Part shown: positions 1 through 11,478 of the stretch, piece after piece
Layout: each line of letters begins with the position of its first letter
Numbering within the stretch: the first letter of the stretch is position 1
Origin: Aerococcaceae bacterium zg-1292
Lineage (GTDB): Bacteria > Bacillota > Bacilli > Lactobacillales > Aerococcaceae
Assembly (NCBI GenBank): GCA_016126655.1
Contig: CP065955.1
Coordinates: forward strand, 1-64,000
Direction: 5' to 3'
DNA length: 64,000 nt
Notes under the pieces: generated by a model
What the model saw: only the letters and a program-made list of their open reading frames with translations
What the model was told of the DNA's origin: nothing
Database searches by the model: none
Position numbers and translations under genes: made by a program

Positions 1-240
1 ATTATATCCACAAGTTAATCACATAGTTATACACATTTAGCTACTTATACACAGTCTCCTTTTTTATCCACATTTTTCTGTGGATAAGTCTTAAATAGCT
101 TATTCTAGCTGCCTTTATATTCTCGATTTATGCACATATCTTGTGGATATCCTATTTTTTACTCTGAGTTATCCACATTTTTTTATGCTTGTGCATAACT
201 GAATTGTTTATTTGTGGATATAAAAGTTATCCACAGCTTT
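1..240. other. oriC: oriC, DnaA-box cluster upstream of dnaA
   Basis: This stretch is packed with 9-mers matching the DnaA box TTATNCACA. Plus-strand boxes are at 27-35, 45-53, 64-72, 128-136, 169-177 and 227-235; minus-strand boxes are at 79-87 and 190-198, with one-mismatch boxes at 142-150 and 213-221. The clustering directly before dnaA, the AT-rich surroundings and the second DnaA module after dnaA fit the bipartite origin described in Bacillus subtilis. I infer that this is the incA/incB-like half of the replication origin, where DnaA also represses its own gene. Confidence 0.93.
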
Positions 241-248
241 TATTTTTA

Positions 249-257
249 TGCTATACT
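249..257 (+). promoter_or_regulatory. dnaA promoter, extended -10
   Basis: TGCTATACT is an extended -10 (TGn plus TATACT at 252-257) just downstream of the last DnaA box. Transcription would begin near 264, which excludes the longer dnaA reading frame opening at 214 and supports the start at 295. No good -35 is visible, as is common with extended -10 promoters. Confidence 0.55.
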
Positions 258-294
258 AGAACATATCAATTCAAACAGAATGTGTGGTGAGCGA

Positions 295-1641
295 ATGATT
301 AATAAAGATGAATTTTGGGCAGGTGTCACCCAATATTTTAAAGAGATTTTATCAGAGACATCATTTAATAATTGGGTTGCGCCTGTTAAACCAACCCGAA
401 TTACAGATAATACCATTACATTGTCTGTACCAAGTAATTTATTAAAACAACAATGGGAAAAGAATTTATCTGGTTATATCATTCAATATAGTATCGATCA
501 TTATGGATTTGAACTCACGCCTATTTTTATCGTTGTTGGGGCTGTATCACCGGATAATTTCCTTGTTAATACATTACAAAATGATATGGAAATCCACAAT
601 ACAATGCCGACCAACTCTAATTTAAATCCATCTTATACATTTGAGACATTTGTCGTAGGTGAAGAAAATAAGATGGCCAATGGAGCTGCATTAGCAGTCT
701 GTGATAATCCAGGTAAAACATACAATCCATTCCTTATCTATGGAGGCGTCGGTTTAGGTAAGACACATTTAATGCAAGCGATTGGAAACGAAATTAAACG
801 TAATAATCCAGCTGCTCGTATCAAATATGTCACTACTGAAACGTTTATGAATGAATATGTATCTAGTATTACTTATAATACTACCGCTGATTTTAAGCGG
901 ATGTACCGTGAAGATATTGATGTGTTACTGATTGATGATATTCAATTTTTCTCCAATAAAAATCGAATTCAAGAGGAATTTTTCCACACGTTTAACGCAT
1001 TATTCAATGCCGGAAAACAAATCGTCTTGACTTGTGATCGTTTGCCTAATAACATCGATAATTTGGAAGACAGATTAATTTCTCGTTTTAAATGGGGGCT
1101 TTCCACCGATATTACGCCACCTGATTTGGAGACACGTATTGCTATTTTAAGAAGAAAAGCACTCAATGATAATTTAGATATCCCATCTGAAGCATTAACG
1201 TACATTGCTAATAATGTTGATTCCAATATTCGTGAATTAGAAGGCGCCTTAACGCGGGTACTAGCTTATGCTGCAATGAATGGTGAGGAAATTTCTGTTA
1301 ATTTAGCAGCCAAGGCTCTTTTTGCTTTATTTGGAAATCGTGCAGAGAAAAAATTAACGATTGAAGATATTATTGCAACAGTAGCCAAATACTTTAAAAT
1401 TACTGTTGAAGATATCAAAGGTGCTAAGCGTGTGAAAAGTATTGTCTATCCGCGACAAATTGCGATGTATCTGTCCCGTGAGTTGACCGATATTTCATAT
1501 CCAAAAATTGGAGAAGATTTTGGTAATAAAAACCATACGACCGTAATGCATGCTTATGAAAAGATTGATGATGCGTTGAAAATAGATGAAAAAATCAAAC
1601 AGGATGTAGCTGAACTCAAACAGAAATTATCTCATAGTTAA
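295..1641 (+). CDS. dnaA: Chromosomal replication initiator protein DnaA
   Basis: DnaA is the AAA+ ATPase that binds the DnaA boxes on both sides of this gene and melts the origin. The 448-residue product has the N-terminal helicase-loading domain, a short linker, Walker A GGVGLGKT near residue 150, Walker B VLLIDD near 210 and the C-terminal DNA-binding signature NKNHTTVMHAYEKI near 410. I chose ATG 295 (MINKDEFW) because it lies after the extended -10 at 252-257 and follows a GGTGAG ribosome site. The open frame extends upstream to 214, but that codon lies before the promoter. The length is normal for the family. Confidence 0.97.
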   Translation: MINKDEFWAGVTQYFKEILSETSFNNWVAPVKPTRITDNTITLSVPSNLLKQQWEKNLSGYIIQYSIDHYGFELTPIFIVVGAVSPDNFLVNTLQNDMEIHNTMPTNSNLNPSYTFETFVVGEENKMANGAALAVCDNPGKTYNPFLIYGGVGLGKTHLMQAIGNEIKRNNPAARIKYVTTETFMNEYVSSITYNTTADFKRMYREDIDVLLIDDIQFFSNKNRIQEEFFHTFNALFNAGKQIVLTCDRLPNNIDNLEDRLISRFKWGLSTDITPPDLETRIAILRRKALNDNLDIPSEALTYIANNVDSNIRELEGALTRVLAYAAMNGEEISVNLAAKALFALFGNRAEKKLTIEDIIATVAKYFKITVEDIKGAKRVKSIVYPRQIAMYLSRELTDISYPKIGEDFGNKNHTTVMHAYEKIDDALKIDEKIKQDVAELKQKLSHS

Positions 1642-1648
1642 AAAGAAC

Positions 1649-1800
1649 TGTGCATAACTTCTCGAGTCTTCCACATGACATTAACAGCACGCTACACAGC
1701 AAAAAACAGATGATATCAACGCTTAAAGCGACTTTTCCACACAATTCACACCCCTTATTATTATTATTAACTATTTATATTAATATATATATCTATATTT
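1649..1800 (+). other. oriC unwinding module (DnaA box, GC patch, DnaA-trios, AT-rich DUE)
   Basis: The dnaA-dnaN gap holds a minus-strand DnaA box at 1649-1657 and TTTTCCACA at 1733-1741. A C-rich patch follows at 1749-1754, then five consecutive TTA triplets at 1755-1769 and an almost pure A/T run to about 1800. This reproduces the basal unwinding arrangement known from B. subtilis, where DnaA spreads from a box onto single-stranded trios read as 3'-(G/A)AT-5'. Assigning strand opening to this exact site is inference. Confidence 0.75.
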
Positions 1801-1813
1801 AAAGGAGTTATCT

Positions 1814-2962
1814 ATGAAATTCACTATGAAACGCACTGTGTTTATGACACATCTTTCTCATGTTACAAGAGCTGTTCCTAGCAAAACAACCATTGATATT
1901 TTAAAAGGCATTAAACTTGAAGTTCAATCAGATAAATTAATTTTGATTGGGAGTAATTCCGATATTTCAATTGAAAGTGTATTGTTAAGTTCAGACGAAA
2001 TGAATGAATTAAATATTGAAGCAACTGGTAGTGTAATTTTACCTGCACGTTTAATTAATGATATTGTTCGTAAATTACCAACTAACACCATTGAAATTGA
2101 AGTAGATTCACAATATCTGATTATTGTTAAATCGGGCAAAGCTGTATTTAAGATTATCGGTGGAGATGCAAGTACTTATCCACAATTACCAATCATTGAA
2201 TCCAATGTAAGTGCGACTTTTTCGACTACTGTCTTTAATCAAATGATTGCTCAAACCATTTTTTCTGCATCGAATCAAGAAACACGACCTGTTTTAACAG
2301 GGATTCATTTGACCAATCATGGTGACTATTTATCAGCCGTTGCTAGTGATAGTCATCGCTTAAGTAAACGAGAAATTCCATTTCCAGAAGGACAACAAGC
2401 ACTTCCTTTTGAATCGATTGATGTACCGAAAAAAACAATGTTAGAATTAATGCGTATTGCTGAAGATGAGCAAACCCTATCCATGGTTGTTGCTGAGCAA
2501 CAAGTCATCTTCTCATTAGATGGTATTACTATCTATTCACGTCTATTAGAAGGTATTTTCCCGGATGCTGAGCGTTTAATTCCGACTCATTTTATCTCTG
2601 AAATTACATTAAATGCTAGTCAATTTTTAAATTCAATCGACCGTACCTCTCTATTATCAACTGGAACGCATAAAACTGTTCAAATGATTGTTGGTAATAA
2701 CACCGTTAATTTATTTGTAAAAGGTAATGAAGTAGGGATGGTTGCTGAAGAAATTGAAGTGAAGCAAATTGAAGGAGAGGAAATAAAAGTTTCTTTCAAT
2801 GCTGAGTATATGAAAGACGCTTTAAAATCTTTCGAAGATGCAGACGTCAAAATTCAATTACAATCGGCCGCTAGACCGTTTGTTATTCAATTAGCAACGC
2901 CTAGTGAATTAGAAAATAATAACTTACTTCAACTACTTACACCGATTAGAACACATGGTTAA
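1814..2962 (+). CDS. dnaN: DNA polymerase III subunit beta (sliding clamp)
   Basis: This encodes the ring-shaped processivity clamp that tethers the replicative polymerase to DNA and recruits many repair factors. The 382-residue length and three repeated clamp folds are normal, and the C-terminal TPIRTHG closely matches the usual clamp end around the hydrophobic pocket. A strong AAGGAG at 1801-1806 precedes ATG 1814. It follows dnaA after the unwinding module, the standard order, and a strong hairpin terminator follows its stop codon. Confidence 0.97.
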   Translation: MKFTMKRTVFMTHLSHVTRAVPSKTTIDILKGIKLEVQSDKLILIGSNSDISIESVLLSSDEMNELNIEATGSVILPARLINDIVRKLPTNTIEIEVDSQYLIIVKSGKAVFKIIGGDASTYPQLPIIESNVSATFSTTVFNQMIAQTIFSASNQETRPVLTGIHLTNHGDYLSAVASDSHRLSKREIPFPEGQQALPFESIDVPKKTMLELMRIAEDEQTLSMVVAEQQVIFSLDGITIYSRLLEGIFPDAERLIPTHFISEITLNASQFLNSIDRTSLLSTGTHKTVQMIVGNNTVNLFVKGNEVGMVAEEIEVKQIEGEEIKVSFNAEYMKDALKSFEDADVKIQLQSAARPFVIQLATPSELENNNLLQLLTPIRTHG

Positions 2963-2968
2963 ACAAAA

Positions 2969-3015
2969 ACGAAACCCCATCAAGCAACAATTACGGCTTG
3001 GTGGGGTTTCGTCTT
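2969..3015. terminator. Bidirectional terminator after dnaN
   Basis: A 17-bp stem pairs 2969-2985 with 2996-3012 around a ten-base loop, with one G-U pair. It is preceded by an A-rich run and followed by a T-rich stretch, so it can stop both dnaN (plus) and the convergent carboxypeptidase operon (minus). Confidence 0.85.
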
Positions 3016-3062
3016 AATTGTTGAAATGCTACTTCAAGGGAGCTCGTTATCGGCATTTCTTA

Positions 3063-3809
3063 TTAGTTCTGTGATTGTTGATTGCGCATTGTAATCAATG
3101 CTAAATATTCTTCCAATGTCAATTGATGTTCGTGCATAAATGTCGCATGTGGATTGCCGACATAACGAAAATGCCATGGTTCAAAATGAATTCCTGTAAT
3201 ATCTGTTTTTCCGTCTAAATACCGTAAGATAAAACCATATTGATGGGCATGTTCTGCTAACCATATAGCAGAAGAATCATATTGATAATCAACCGATAAA
3301 CCGCCACCCCAATTCGTTCCTAGTAAATCAACGGCCAAACCACTTGTATGTTCACTACCGTGACTCGGAGCATAAAATAAGTCTGTCCAATAAGTTGCTT
3401 CTGCTTCACTTAAACCTTCGCTTAAATAAGAATAATAACGACTTTCGCGATTAGTCGCTTGTTCTGTAATCGAACGATAACCAGAAACTAATTGATAATA
3501 ATAACCGTCTTGCGCCGCTGCGGCATATAGTGCTTGTAATGGTTCATACAATGCTTCATGATATGGCAGACCATTACTAGAATAAACGAATGGGATATAC
3601 GGTTCACGGTCTAGTAAATTTTCTTTATTAATTAATATTAAATAGGGATTGTCTAATTGTGCTTCCTTAGGCAATAATGTTATTAAACGTTGAATGGTGG
3701 AATCCTTTTTATCTAGTGTTGGTAATACCCAGTCTTTAGCTTTAATTACCGGACTTTGTATACTAACAACTAATATTATTAACAATATACTGTTGATGAT
3801 TTTTTTCAA
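3063..3809 (-). CDS. VanY/DacB-type D-alanyl-D-alanine carboxypeptidase, M15B family
   Basis: Peptidases of this family remove the terminal D-Ala from peptidoglycan stem peptides outside the cell. The 248-residue protein starts with a lysine-rich hydrophobic signal segment (residues 1-23). It carries the M15B zinc motif SEHTSGLAVDL near residue 155 and the second metal/catalytic motif EPWHFRY near 212. It is the last gene of a three-gene minus-strand operon, 42 bases after a TlpA-like gene. It is not linked to vancomycin-resistance genes, so a housekeeping wall-trimming role is more likely. Confidence 0.88.
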   Translation of the reverse strand: MKKIINSILLIILVVSIQSPVIKAKDWVLPTLDKKDSTIQRLITLLPKEAQLDNPYLILINKENLLDREPYIPFVYSSNGLPYHEALYEPLQALYAAAAQDGYYYQLVSGYRSITEQATNRESRYYSYLSEGLSEAEATYWTDLFYAPSHGSEHTSGLAVDLLGTNWGGGLSVDYQYDSSAIWLAEHAHQYGFILRYLDGKTDITGIHFEPWHFRYVGNPHATFMHEHQLTLEEYLALITMRNQQSQN

Positions 3810-3851
3810 ATAATCTACTCCCTCTTCTTTAATTGAGCTACTAGTATCACA

Positions 3852-4481
3852 TTATCGACTGAGTAACGCCTTAATTTCTGTTATTAATTGTTCTTCTGTA
3901 AGCATCCCACGAATCGTTTTAACCGCTCGTCCTGTTTCATCGAAAAATACAGTTGACGGAAAAATCGTAGCACCGAACATTAGTTGATTATTTTTATCAA
4001 TATCATAATAGACAGGTAAATCCAATCCTATTTCAGTTAGAAAAGAGTCTGCTGCTTCCTTTGTTTCTGTATTACGACTACCAATAGCATTTAACATAAT
4101 AAATTCTACATCATTTTGATACATTTGATAAGCTTTTTCAAAAAATGGCATTTCTTCACGGCAGGGTGGACACCAACTCGCCCATAAATTAAGTATCATT
4201 GGTCGACCTTTTTTATCGTTTAAATGCAGTACATTGCCTGCTTTATCTAAAAAGGTGGTGTCGGGACCAATAATGTTAGTAGTCGTTGTTTCTTCGGTAA
4301 TACTTGTTATTGTATCTTCTACTGCAGACATTGTTTCATTTTGTGGTGTTACTGAATGATTGGTCTCATTAGTCGTCTTTAGTGGTGAAACAGTTGTGTC
4401 GGATGCCCGTTGATAAATGAATGCTGCAGTCATAAATAATAAGACAAATCCTAGACAATATAAAAATAATTTTTTCATCAT
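3852..4481 (-). CDS. TlpA/ResA-like membrane-anchored thiol-disulfide oxidoreductase
   Basis: The 209-residue product has one N-terminal membrane anchor (residues 5-23), a Thr/Glu/Ser-rich extracellular linker to about residue 72, and a thioredoxin fold with the redox pair C104-P-P-C107 (WASWCPPC). Proteins of this type reduce disulfides or methionine sulfoxide reductases outside the membrane, using electrons delivered by CcdA. The ccdA gene lies directly upstream (78-base gap), so the two very likely form one electron-transfer chain. Its client protein is not encoded nearby. Confidence 0.88.
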   Translation of the reverse strand: MMKKLFLYCLGFVLLFMTAAFIYQRASDTTVSPLKTTNETNHSVTPQNETMSAVEDTITSITEETTTTNIIGPDTTFLDKAGNVLHLNDKKGRPMILNLWASWCPPCREEMPFFEKAYQMYQNDVEFIMLNAIGSRNTETKEAADSFLTEIGLDLPVYYDIDKNNQLMFGATIFPSTVFFDETGRAVKTIRGMLTEEQLITEIKALLSR

Positions 4482-4559
4482 TTTTTCCTTTCTGATTCGT
4501 TCAAATTAGCTTGTTATCCCGTTATATTACTTTTAAAACGAGGATTGCCACACATTTAC

Positions 4560-5222
4560 TTAGACTAATAATGTTAATAATCGGTCGTACCAGCCAAATA
4601 GTATGAGACAACCAAGGATAATTAAGAGTCCAGAACTTATCCTATGAATGGTATGCCTTTGTTTTTTTAGCCATTGAAACGATTGACTCATTTCATTCAT
4701 GAAAAAGGTTAATAAAATAAATGGTACACTTAATCCTAAGGTGTATGAAAGCATTAATAAAGTTGAGTTGAATAGATGTTGACTCAATAATGCTTGTGAT
4801 AAGACAGCGGATAGGAATACCCCGACACAAGGTGTCCAAGTTAATGCAAACATAATACCAAATAGGAAGTGATTGTTGGTCGGTTGCCAGTGTTTTGTTA
4901 AATTCGCAAGCAATCTGGTCATTATTTTTTGACTGAATAAAAAATCAACCCCCATAATAATTAAATAACTACCAATCAACACATTGATGATTGAGCGGTA
5001 CATAAGAAAAAATTTACCAATAGTCGTCACAAATAAATTCAGTGCGATAAAAACTAGCGAGAAACCAAAGATAAATTGAATTAATTGATAGAGGATGAGC
5101 TTCTTATTTTGTGGCGATTCTGGTTGCCCTGTAATAAACGTGATATAGAGTGGAATCATTGGCAGTAAGCACGGTGAAAGAAAGGTTAGTATTCCTTCTG
5201 TAAATAATAATAGATAGTACAT
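4560..5222 (-). CDS. ccdA: CcdA-family membrane thiol-disulfide transporter
   Basis: CcdA passes reducing equivalents from cytoplasmic thioredoxin across the membrane to extracytoplasmic thioredoxin-like proteins. The 220-residue protein has about six hydrophobic segments and the two family cysteine motifs: LSPCLLPMIPLY in the first segment (C18) and TWTPCVGVFLS near residue 132. A minus-strand AGGAGG (5227-5232) precedes the start. It is the first gene of the ccdA-tlpA-vanY operon. The perfect palindrome at 5242-5256 overlaps its probable -10, suggesting metal or peroxide control. Confidence 0.9.
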   Translation of the reverse strand: MYYLLLFTEGILTFLSPCLLPMIPLYITFITGQPESPQNKKLILYQLIQFIFGFSLVFIALNLFVTTIGKFFLMYRSIINVLIGSYLIIMGVDFLFSQKIMTRLLANLTKHWQPTNNHFLFGIMFALTWTPCVGVFLSAVLSQALLSQHLFNSTLLMLSYTLGLSVPFILLTFFMNEMSQSFQWLKKQRHTIHRISSGLLIILGCLILFGWYDRLLTLLV

Positions 5223-5241
5223 AGAACCTCCTTGGAAATCA

Positions 5242-5256
5242 TTATCATTATGATAA
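5242..5256 (-). promoter_or_regulatory. Fur/PerR-family-like operator over the ccdA promoter
   Basis: TTATCATTATGATAA is a perfect 7-1-7 inverted repeat, the geometry of Fur, PerR and Zur boxes. On the minus strand a possible -35 (TTGAAA, complement of 5274-5279) lies about 18 bases before TATCAT/CATAAT, so the palindrome covers the -10 of the ccdA operon. Which family member binds cannot be told: the sequence lies between the Fur and PerR consensus. PerR would suit a redox operon, but that is inference. Confidence 0.55.
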
Positions 5257-5419
5257 CAACATTGATTTCAGTATTTCAATTAATGTGCTTTGTGAGTCGA
5301 TGGCAAATCATCAATGAAATCGAAAATTTTGCTACTTTTTAGCGATTATATGTTTAAATAAGGGGAATATACTATTTATACATTAGGTCAGCGAAAAAAG
5401 CGTTATATTGAATTATTAT

Positions 5420-5448
5420 TTGTAGTTTCGACAAAAAAAGGGTATAAT
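5420..5448 (+). promoter_or_regulatory. yaaA-recF promoter
   Basis: TTGTAG at 5420-5425 and a consensus TATAAT at 5443-5448 are 17 bases apart. The start of transcription near 5455 lies after the earliest in-frame ATG-like codon of yaaA, which favours the later start at 5484. Confidence 0.7.
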
Positions 5449-5483
5449 TGACATATAGAATGAATGAATCTAGGTGGCAAAAA

Positions 5484-5711
5484 ATGGAAAAGAAAATAAT
5501 CGAAATTCATGACCAATTTATTACGTTAGGACAATTATTAAAACATGAGTCTATTATCTCCTCTGGTGGGATGGCGAAATGGTATTTGAGTGAACACGTC
5601 GTTAAACTAAATGGCGAATTTGAACAACGCAGAGGGAAAAAATTATACAATGGGGATGTCATTGAGTTAGTGAATGAACAACTAATGATTACTATTGTAC
5701 AAACAGATTAA
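5484..5711 (+). CDS. yaaA: S4-domain RNA-binding protein YaaA
   Basis: This is a small (75-residue) S4-domain protein found between dnaN and recF in most Bacillota, linked in B. subtilis to assembly of the large ribosomal subunit. The S4 motif is visible as LGQLLKHESIISSGGMAKWYL followed, near residue 40, by the VKLNGE turn. ATG 5484 is chosen because it follows AGGTGG at 5471-5476 and the promoter -10 ends at 5448. recF begins five bases after the stop, so the two are co-transcribed. Confidence 0.9.
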   Translation: MEKKIIEIHDQFITLGQLLKHESIISSGGMAKWYLSEHVVKLNGEFEQRRGKKLYNGDVIELVNEQLMITIVQTD

Positions 5712-5716
5712 TCGTA

Positions 5717-6844
5717 ATGAGAATTAAACAATTAAATTTACAAAATTATCGAAACTACCAGCAATTAGACTTAACGTTTGATGATGGATTAACGATATTT
5801 ACAGGAGAAAATGCCCAAGGGAAGACAAACCTCCTTGAGGCAATTTTTTTATTGTCCTTAGCTAAAAGTCATCGTACGAATCGCGATCAAGAATTAATTA
5901 AAAATGATGCGGATGCAGCAAAAATTAGTGCGTTAATTGAAACGAGTCATTTTGAATTGCCACTTGAGCTACTACTCAATAAAAAAGGGAAAATTGCTAA
6001 AGTTAATCACATTGAGCAAGCAAAATTGAGTCATTTTGTTGGTCAGTTGAATGTCATTTTATTTTCACCAGAAGATATGCAATTGATAAAAGGCTCGCCT
6101 GCTTTAAGAAGACGTTTTTTAGATATTGAAATCGGACAATCACAGCCGATTTATTTAGTTGAATTGCAACAATACAATCGCATTTTAAAACAGCGTAATC
6201 AGTACTTAAAGCAATTTGGTAGACAGGCATCATTTGACGCTGTCTATTTTGATGTGTTGACGGAACAATTAATTGAAAAAGCAGTAAATGTCATTACGTA
6301 CCGTTTAGAATATATTGCACAATTAGAAAAGATTGCACAAACAATTCATTTTGATTTATCGAATCAGCGTGATTCATTAAAACTTGATTATGTAGCTAGT
6401 TCTTCTAAGTTGGACTATAAACAACCGGAGCAGCTACATAATCAATTGAACAAAATGTTTCATGATGCGATGAATCGTGAAAAAGATATGGGAGTAACAG
6501 CATATGGACCACACCGTGATGATTTAATTTTTTATGTTAATGAACAACCGGCACAATTTTTTGGGTCTCAAGGGCAGCAACGAACAATTGTCTTAAGTAT
6601 TAAATTAGCAGAGATTGAACTAATTAATCAGATAAAGGGAGACTATCCTGTTTTATTATTAGATGATGTTCTGTCAGAACTTGATGATCAACGACAACAC
6701 TTACTCATGCAATACATTGAAGGAAAAGTACAAACATTTTTAACTACGGCTTCCATCAATGGCTTGAAATTACAACAATTAAATCATCCGAGTATTTTCT
6801 ATATTGAAAAAGGCACCGTACAGGCAATGTCAGATATGAATTGA
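5717..6844 (+). CDS. recF: DNA replication and repair protein RecF
   Basis: RecF is an SMC-like ATPase that helps load RecA at single-strand gaps. The 375-residue protein has Walker A GENAQGKTN near residue 31, the ABC-type signature SQGQQR near 277 and Walker B PVLLLDDVLSELD near 310, all in the expected places. It follows yaaA by five bases and precedes gyrB, the canonical order. No irregularities are visible. Confidence 0.96.
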   Translation: MRIKQLNLQNYRNYQQLDLTFDDGLTIFTGENAQGKTNLLEAIFLLSLAKSHRTNRDQELIKNDADAAKISALIETSHFELPLELLLNKKGKIAKVNHIEQAKLSHFVGQLNVILFSPEDMQLIKGSPALRRRFLDIEIGQSQPIYLVELQQYNRILKQRNQYLKQFGRQASFDAVYFDVLTEQLIEKAVNVITYRLEYIAQLEKIAQTIHFDLSNQRDSLKLDYVASSSKLDYKQPEQLHNQLNKMFHDAMNREKDMGVTAYGPHRDDLIFYVNEQPAQFFGSQGQQRTIVLSIKLAEIELINQIKGDYPVLLLDDVLSELDDQRQHLLMQYIEGKVQTFLTTASINGLKLQQLNHPSIFYIEKGTVQAMSDMN

Positions 6845-6868
6845 GTGAAGATACTAACGAATGATTAG

Positions 6869-8812
<1,944 letters not shown>

Positions 8813-8832
8813 TGGCATGAAAGGATAACAGT

Positions 8833-11322
8833 ATGAGTGAACAATTTGATCAACGGCGAGAATTTGAAGCCGTAAATTTACCAGATGAAATGCGTACCTC
8901 CTTTTTGGATTATGCGATGAGTGTCATTGTTTCGCGTGCTTTACCTGATGTACGTGATGGGCTAAAACCTGTTCATCGTCGAATTTTATATGGGATGAAT
9001 GAATTAGGGGTAACACCAGATAAACCTTATAAAAAATCTGCGCGTATTGTCGGAGATGTTATGGGGAAATATCATCCCCATGGTGATAGTGCGATTTATG
9101 AAGCGATGGTGCGTATGGCACAACCGTTTAGCTATCGTCAAATGCTCGTTGACGGGCACGGAAACTTTGGTTCTGTCGATGGTGACGGGGCTGCGGCGAT
9201 GCGTTATACGGAAGCACGAATGAGTAAAATTGCCTTAGAAATGTTAAAAGATATCAATAAAGATACGATTGATTTTCAAGATAATTACTCACAAGAAGAA
9301 AAAGAACCGATGGTTTTACCGGCTCGTTTCCCTAATTTATTAGTAAATGGAACGAGTGGGATTGCGGTTGGTATGGCAACGAATATTCCGCCACATAATC
9401 TTGGAGAAGTTATCGATGCATTAGGTATTTTAATGAAAAACCCTGATGCGACTGTGAACGAATTGATGGAAGTATTACCGGGTCCTGATTTTCCAACAGG
9501 GGCGATTGTTATGGGTAAATCAGGTATTCGTAAGGCCTATGAGACAGGTAAAGGTAAAATTATTATCAGAAGTCGTGTCGAAATTGAACAATTATCGGGA
9601 GACCGTGAACGAATTGTTGTAACGGAAATTCCTTATGGTGTCAACAAGGCTAAAATGGTCGAACGTATTGCTGAATTGGCCCGTGAAAAAAGAATTGAAG
9701 GCATTACTTATGTTGCTGATGAATCAGGTCGTGAAGGGATGCGTGTTGTTATTGACGTGCGTCGTGATACGAGCGCTAGTGTTGTATTGAATAATTTATA
9801 TAAATATACATCGTTACAAGTATCTTTTGGCTTTAATATGTTAGCCATCGATAAAGGTGTACCGAAAATTTTAGGATTAAAAGATATTTTATCAAAATAT
9901 TTAGATCACCAAGTAGAAGTTATTCGTCGTCGAACTGCTTTTGAAAAGAAAAAGGCAGAAGACCGTGCTCATATTTTAGAAGGTTTACGTAAAGCTCTTG
10001 ACGTAATCGACGAAGTGATTTCAATTTTACGAAGTTCGCGTGAGCCTGAAACAGCTAAGAATACACTGATTGAACGTTTTGATTTAACTCCTATTCAAGC
10101 GCAAGCAATTTTAGATATGCGTTTAGTTCGTTTAACAGGACTTGAACGAGAAAAAATTGATAAAGAATACAATGATTTGATGGAATTAATTCGTCATTTA
10201 ACAGAAATTTTGGGTAGCGAAGTCCGCATTTTAGAAATTATTGAGGATGAATTACAAGATATTAAAATACGTTTTAACGATGAACGTCGTACGGAATTAC
10301 GTGTTGGTGAATTGACGAATATTGAAGATGAAGATTTAATTGAAGAGGAAAATGTTCTGATTGCCCTAACGGATAATGGCTATGTTAAGCGTATGACCCA
10401 AGACGAATTTCAAGTGCAAAATCGTGGAGGGCGTGGCGTTAAAGGTATGGGCTTAGGCGAGGACGATACGATTAAGTCGATGATATCTTGTTCAACGCAT
10501 GACACTTTATTATTCTTTACAAATTTAGGTAAAGTTTATAGTACAAAAGGTTATGACATTCCAGAATTTGGTCGTTCAGCAAAAGGTTTACCAATTGTCA
10601 ACTTAATTAATATTGAAAAAGATGAGTTTGTTAAAGAATTGATATGTATTCGTGCGGAAGATACAAAAGACAATTACTTATTCTTTGTTACGAAATCTGG
10701 TGTGGTTAAACGTTCTGACGCAAGTGAATATTCAAGTATTCGCAACAATGGATTACGAGCGATTAATATGCGTGAAGATGATGAACTGATTCAAGTTTTA
10801 GTTACGGACGGCACCAAAAATATTATTATCGGCACCCACGATGCTTATGCCATGGTATTCAATGAAGAAGATATCCGTGTTATGGGACGTACCGCAACAG
10901 GTGTGCGAGGTATAAAATTACGTGCAGGTGATTATGTTGTTGGAGCTTCCCTTTTAGATGCACAGAGTGAAGTATTAGTCGTTACTGAAAATGGCTATGG
11001 TAAACGAACTTCTGCCGATGAATATCCTGTTAAAAAACGTGGTGGTATGGGTGTGAAGACTTCTAAAATTAGTCAGAAAAGCGGAAAATTAGCTGGCATT
11101 GTAACTATTAATGATCCAGAGACGGAAGACTTGATGTTAATGACTGATCAAGGTATTGTTATTCGCTTTACTGTCGACAGTATTTCAAAAACATCACGAG
11201 CAACACTCGGTGTTAAAATGATTCGTGTAGATGATGAATCCGTAGTTAGCTCTGTTACAAAAATCTTGCGGTCAAATGATTTAGACGATGAGGAAACAAC
11301 TGAAAATGAGGAAAAATCATAA
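8833..11322 (+). CDS. gyrA: DNA gyrase subunit A
   Basis: This is the DNA-cleaving subunit of gyrase, 829 residues. The catalytic tyrosine is Y125 (RYTEAR), and the C-terminal wrapping domain keeps the GyrA box QNRGGRG. In the quinolone-resistance region the residues are S86 and E90 ([11 protein letters not shown]), the usual susceptible state in this group, so no resistance mutation is evident there. It follows gyrB closely and ends with an acidic tail. Confidence 0.97.
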   Translation: MSEQFDQRREFEAVNLPDEMRTSFLDYAMSVIVSRALPDVRDGLKPVHRRILYGMNELGVTPDKPYKKSARIVGDVMGKYHPHGDSAIYEAMVRMAQPFSYRQMLVDGHGNFGSVDGDGAAAMRYTEARMSKIALEMLKDINKDTIDFQDNYSQEEKEPMVLPARFPNLLVNGTSGIAVGMATNIPPHNLGEVIDALGILMKNPDATVNELMEVLPGPDFPTGAIVMGKSGIRKAYETGKGKIIIRSRVEIEQLSGDRERIVVTEIPYGVNKAKMVERIAELAREKRIEGITYVADESGREGMRVVIDVRRDTSASVVLNNLYKYTSLQVSFGFNMLAIDKGVPKILGLKDILSKYLDHQVEVIRRRTAFEKKKAEDRAHILEGLRKALDVIDEVISILRSSREPETAKNTLIERFDLTPIQAQAILDMRLVRLTGLEREKIDKEYNDLMELIRHLTEILGSEVRILEIIEDELQDIKIRFNDERRTELRVGELTNIEDEDLIEEENVLIALTDNGYVKRMTQDEFQVQNRGGRGVKGMGLGEDDTIKSMISCSTHDTLLFFTNLGKVYSTKGYDIPEFGRSAKGLPIVNLINIEKDEFVKELICIRAEDTKDNYLFFVTKSGVVKRSDASEYSSIRNNGLRAINMREDDELIQVLVTDGTKNIIIGTHDAYAMVFNEEDIRVMGRTATGVRGIKLRAGDYVVGASLLDAQSEVLVVTENGYGKRTSADEYPVKKRGGMGVKTSKISQKSGKLAGIVTINDPETEDLMLMTDQGIVIRFTVDSISKTSRATLGVKMIRVDDESVVSSVTKILRSNDLDDEETTENEEKS

Positions 11323-11369
11323 ACCTTACGCAAAATTTGTTAATCGTAGGAAATTAATCAAAATATGTG

Positions 11370-11398
11370 TTGAAACCTTATTTTAAAAAGAGTATAAT
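11370..11398 (+). promoter_or_regulatory. rpsF-ssb-rpsR promoter
   Basis: TTGAAA at 11370-11375 and TATAAT at 11393-11398 with a 17-base spacer form a near-consensus sigma-A promoter. It gives a leader of about 75 bases before rpsF. Confidence 0.85.
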
Positions 11399-11404
11399 AT
11401 AGAA

Positions 11405-11470
11405 ATGTGAGTATTTAGCAGCAATGCTATCCACTCCTTGCTCATTATGAGCCGAAAAGACCAAAAGGAG
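11405..11470 (+). ncRNA. Candidate S6:S18 ribosomal protein leader
   Basis: The rpsF 5' leader contains a short hairpin (GCTCA/TGAGC around 11441-11453) followed directly by CCGAAAAG. Many bacteria have an rpsF leader in which a hairpin with a CCG bulge binds the S6:S18 complex and represses the operon. The position and the CCG fit, but I could not fold the complete consensus by eye. Confidence 0.4.
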
Positions 11471-11478
11471 GTGCAGTT

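Noticed and set aside
214-294. Longer dnaA N-terminus starting at 214
   Set aside because: The extra 27 residues include the last DnaA box and the extended -10 promoter, and no ribosome site precedes 214.
3063-3809. Vancomycin-resistance gene vanY
   Set aside because: It is a general M15B carboxypeptidase linked to ccdA and a thioredoxin; no vanRS, vanHAX or equivalent is present.
8833-9110. Quinolone-resistance change in gyrA
   Set aside because: The resistance region reads [11 protein letters not shown] with S86 and E90, the usual susceptible residues for this group.
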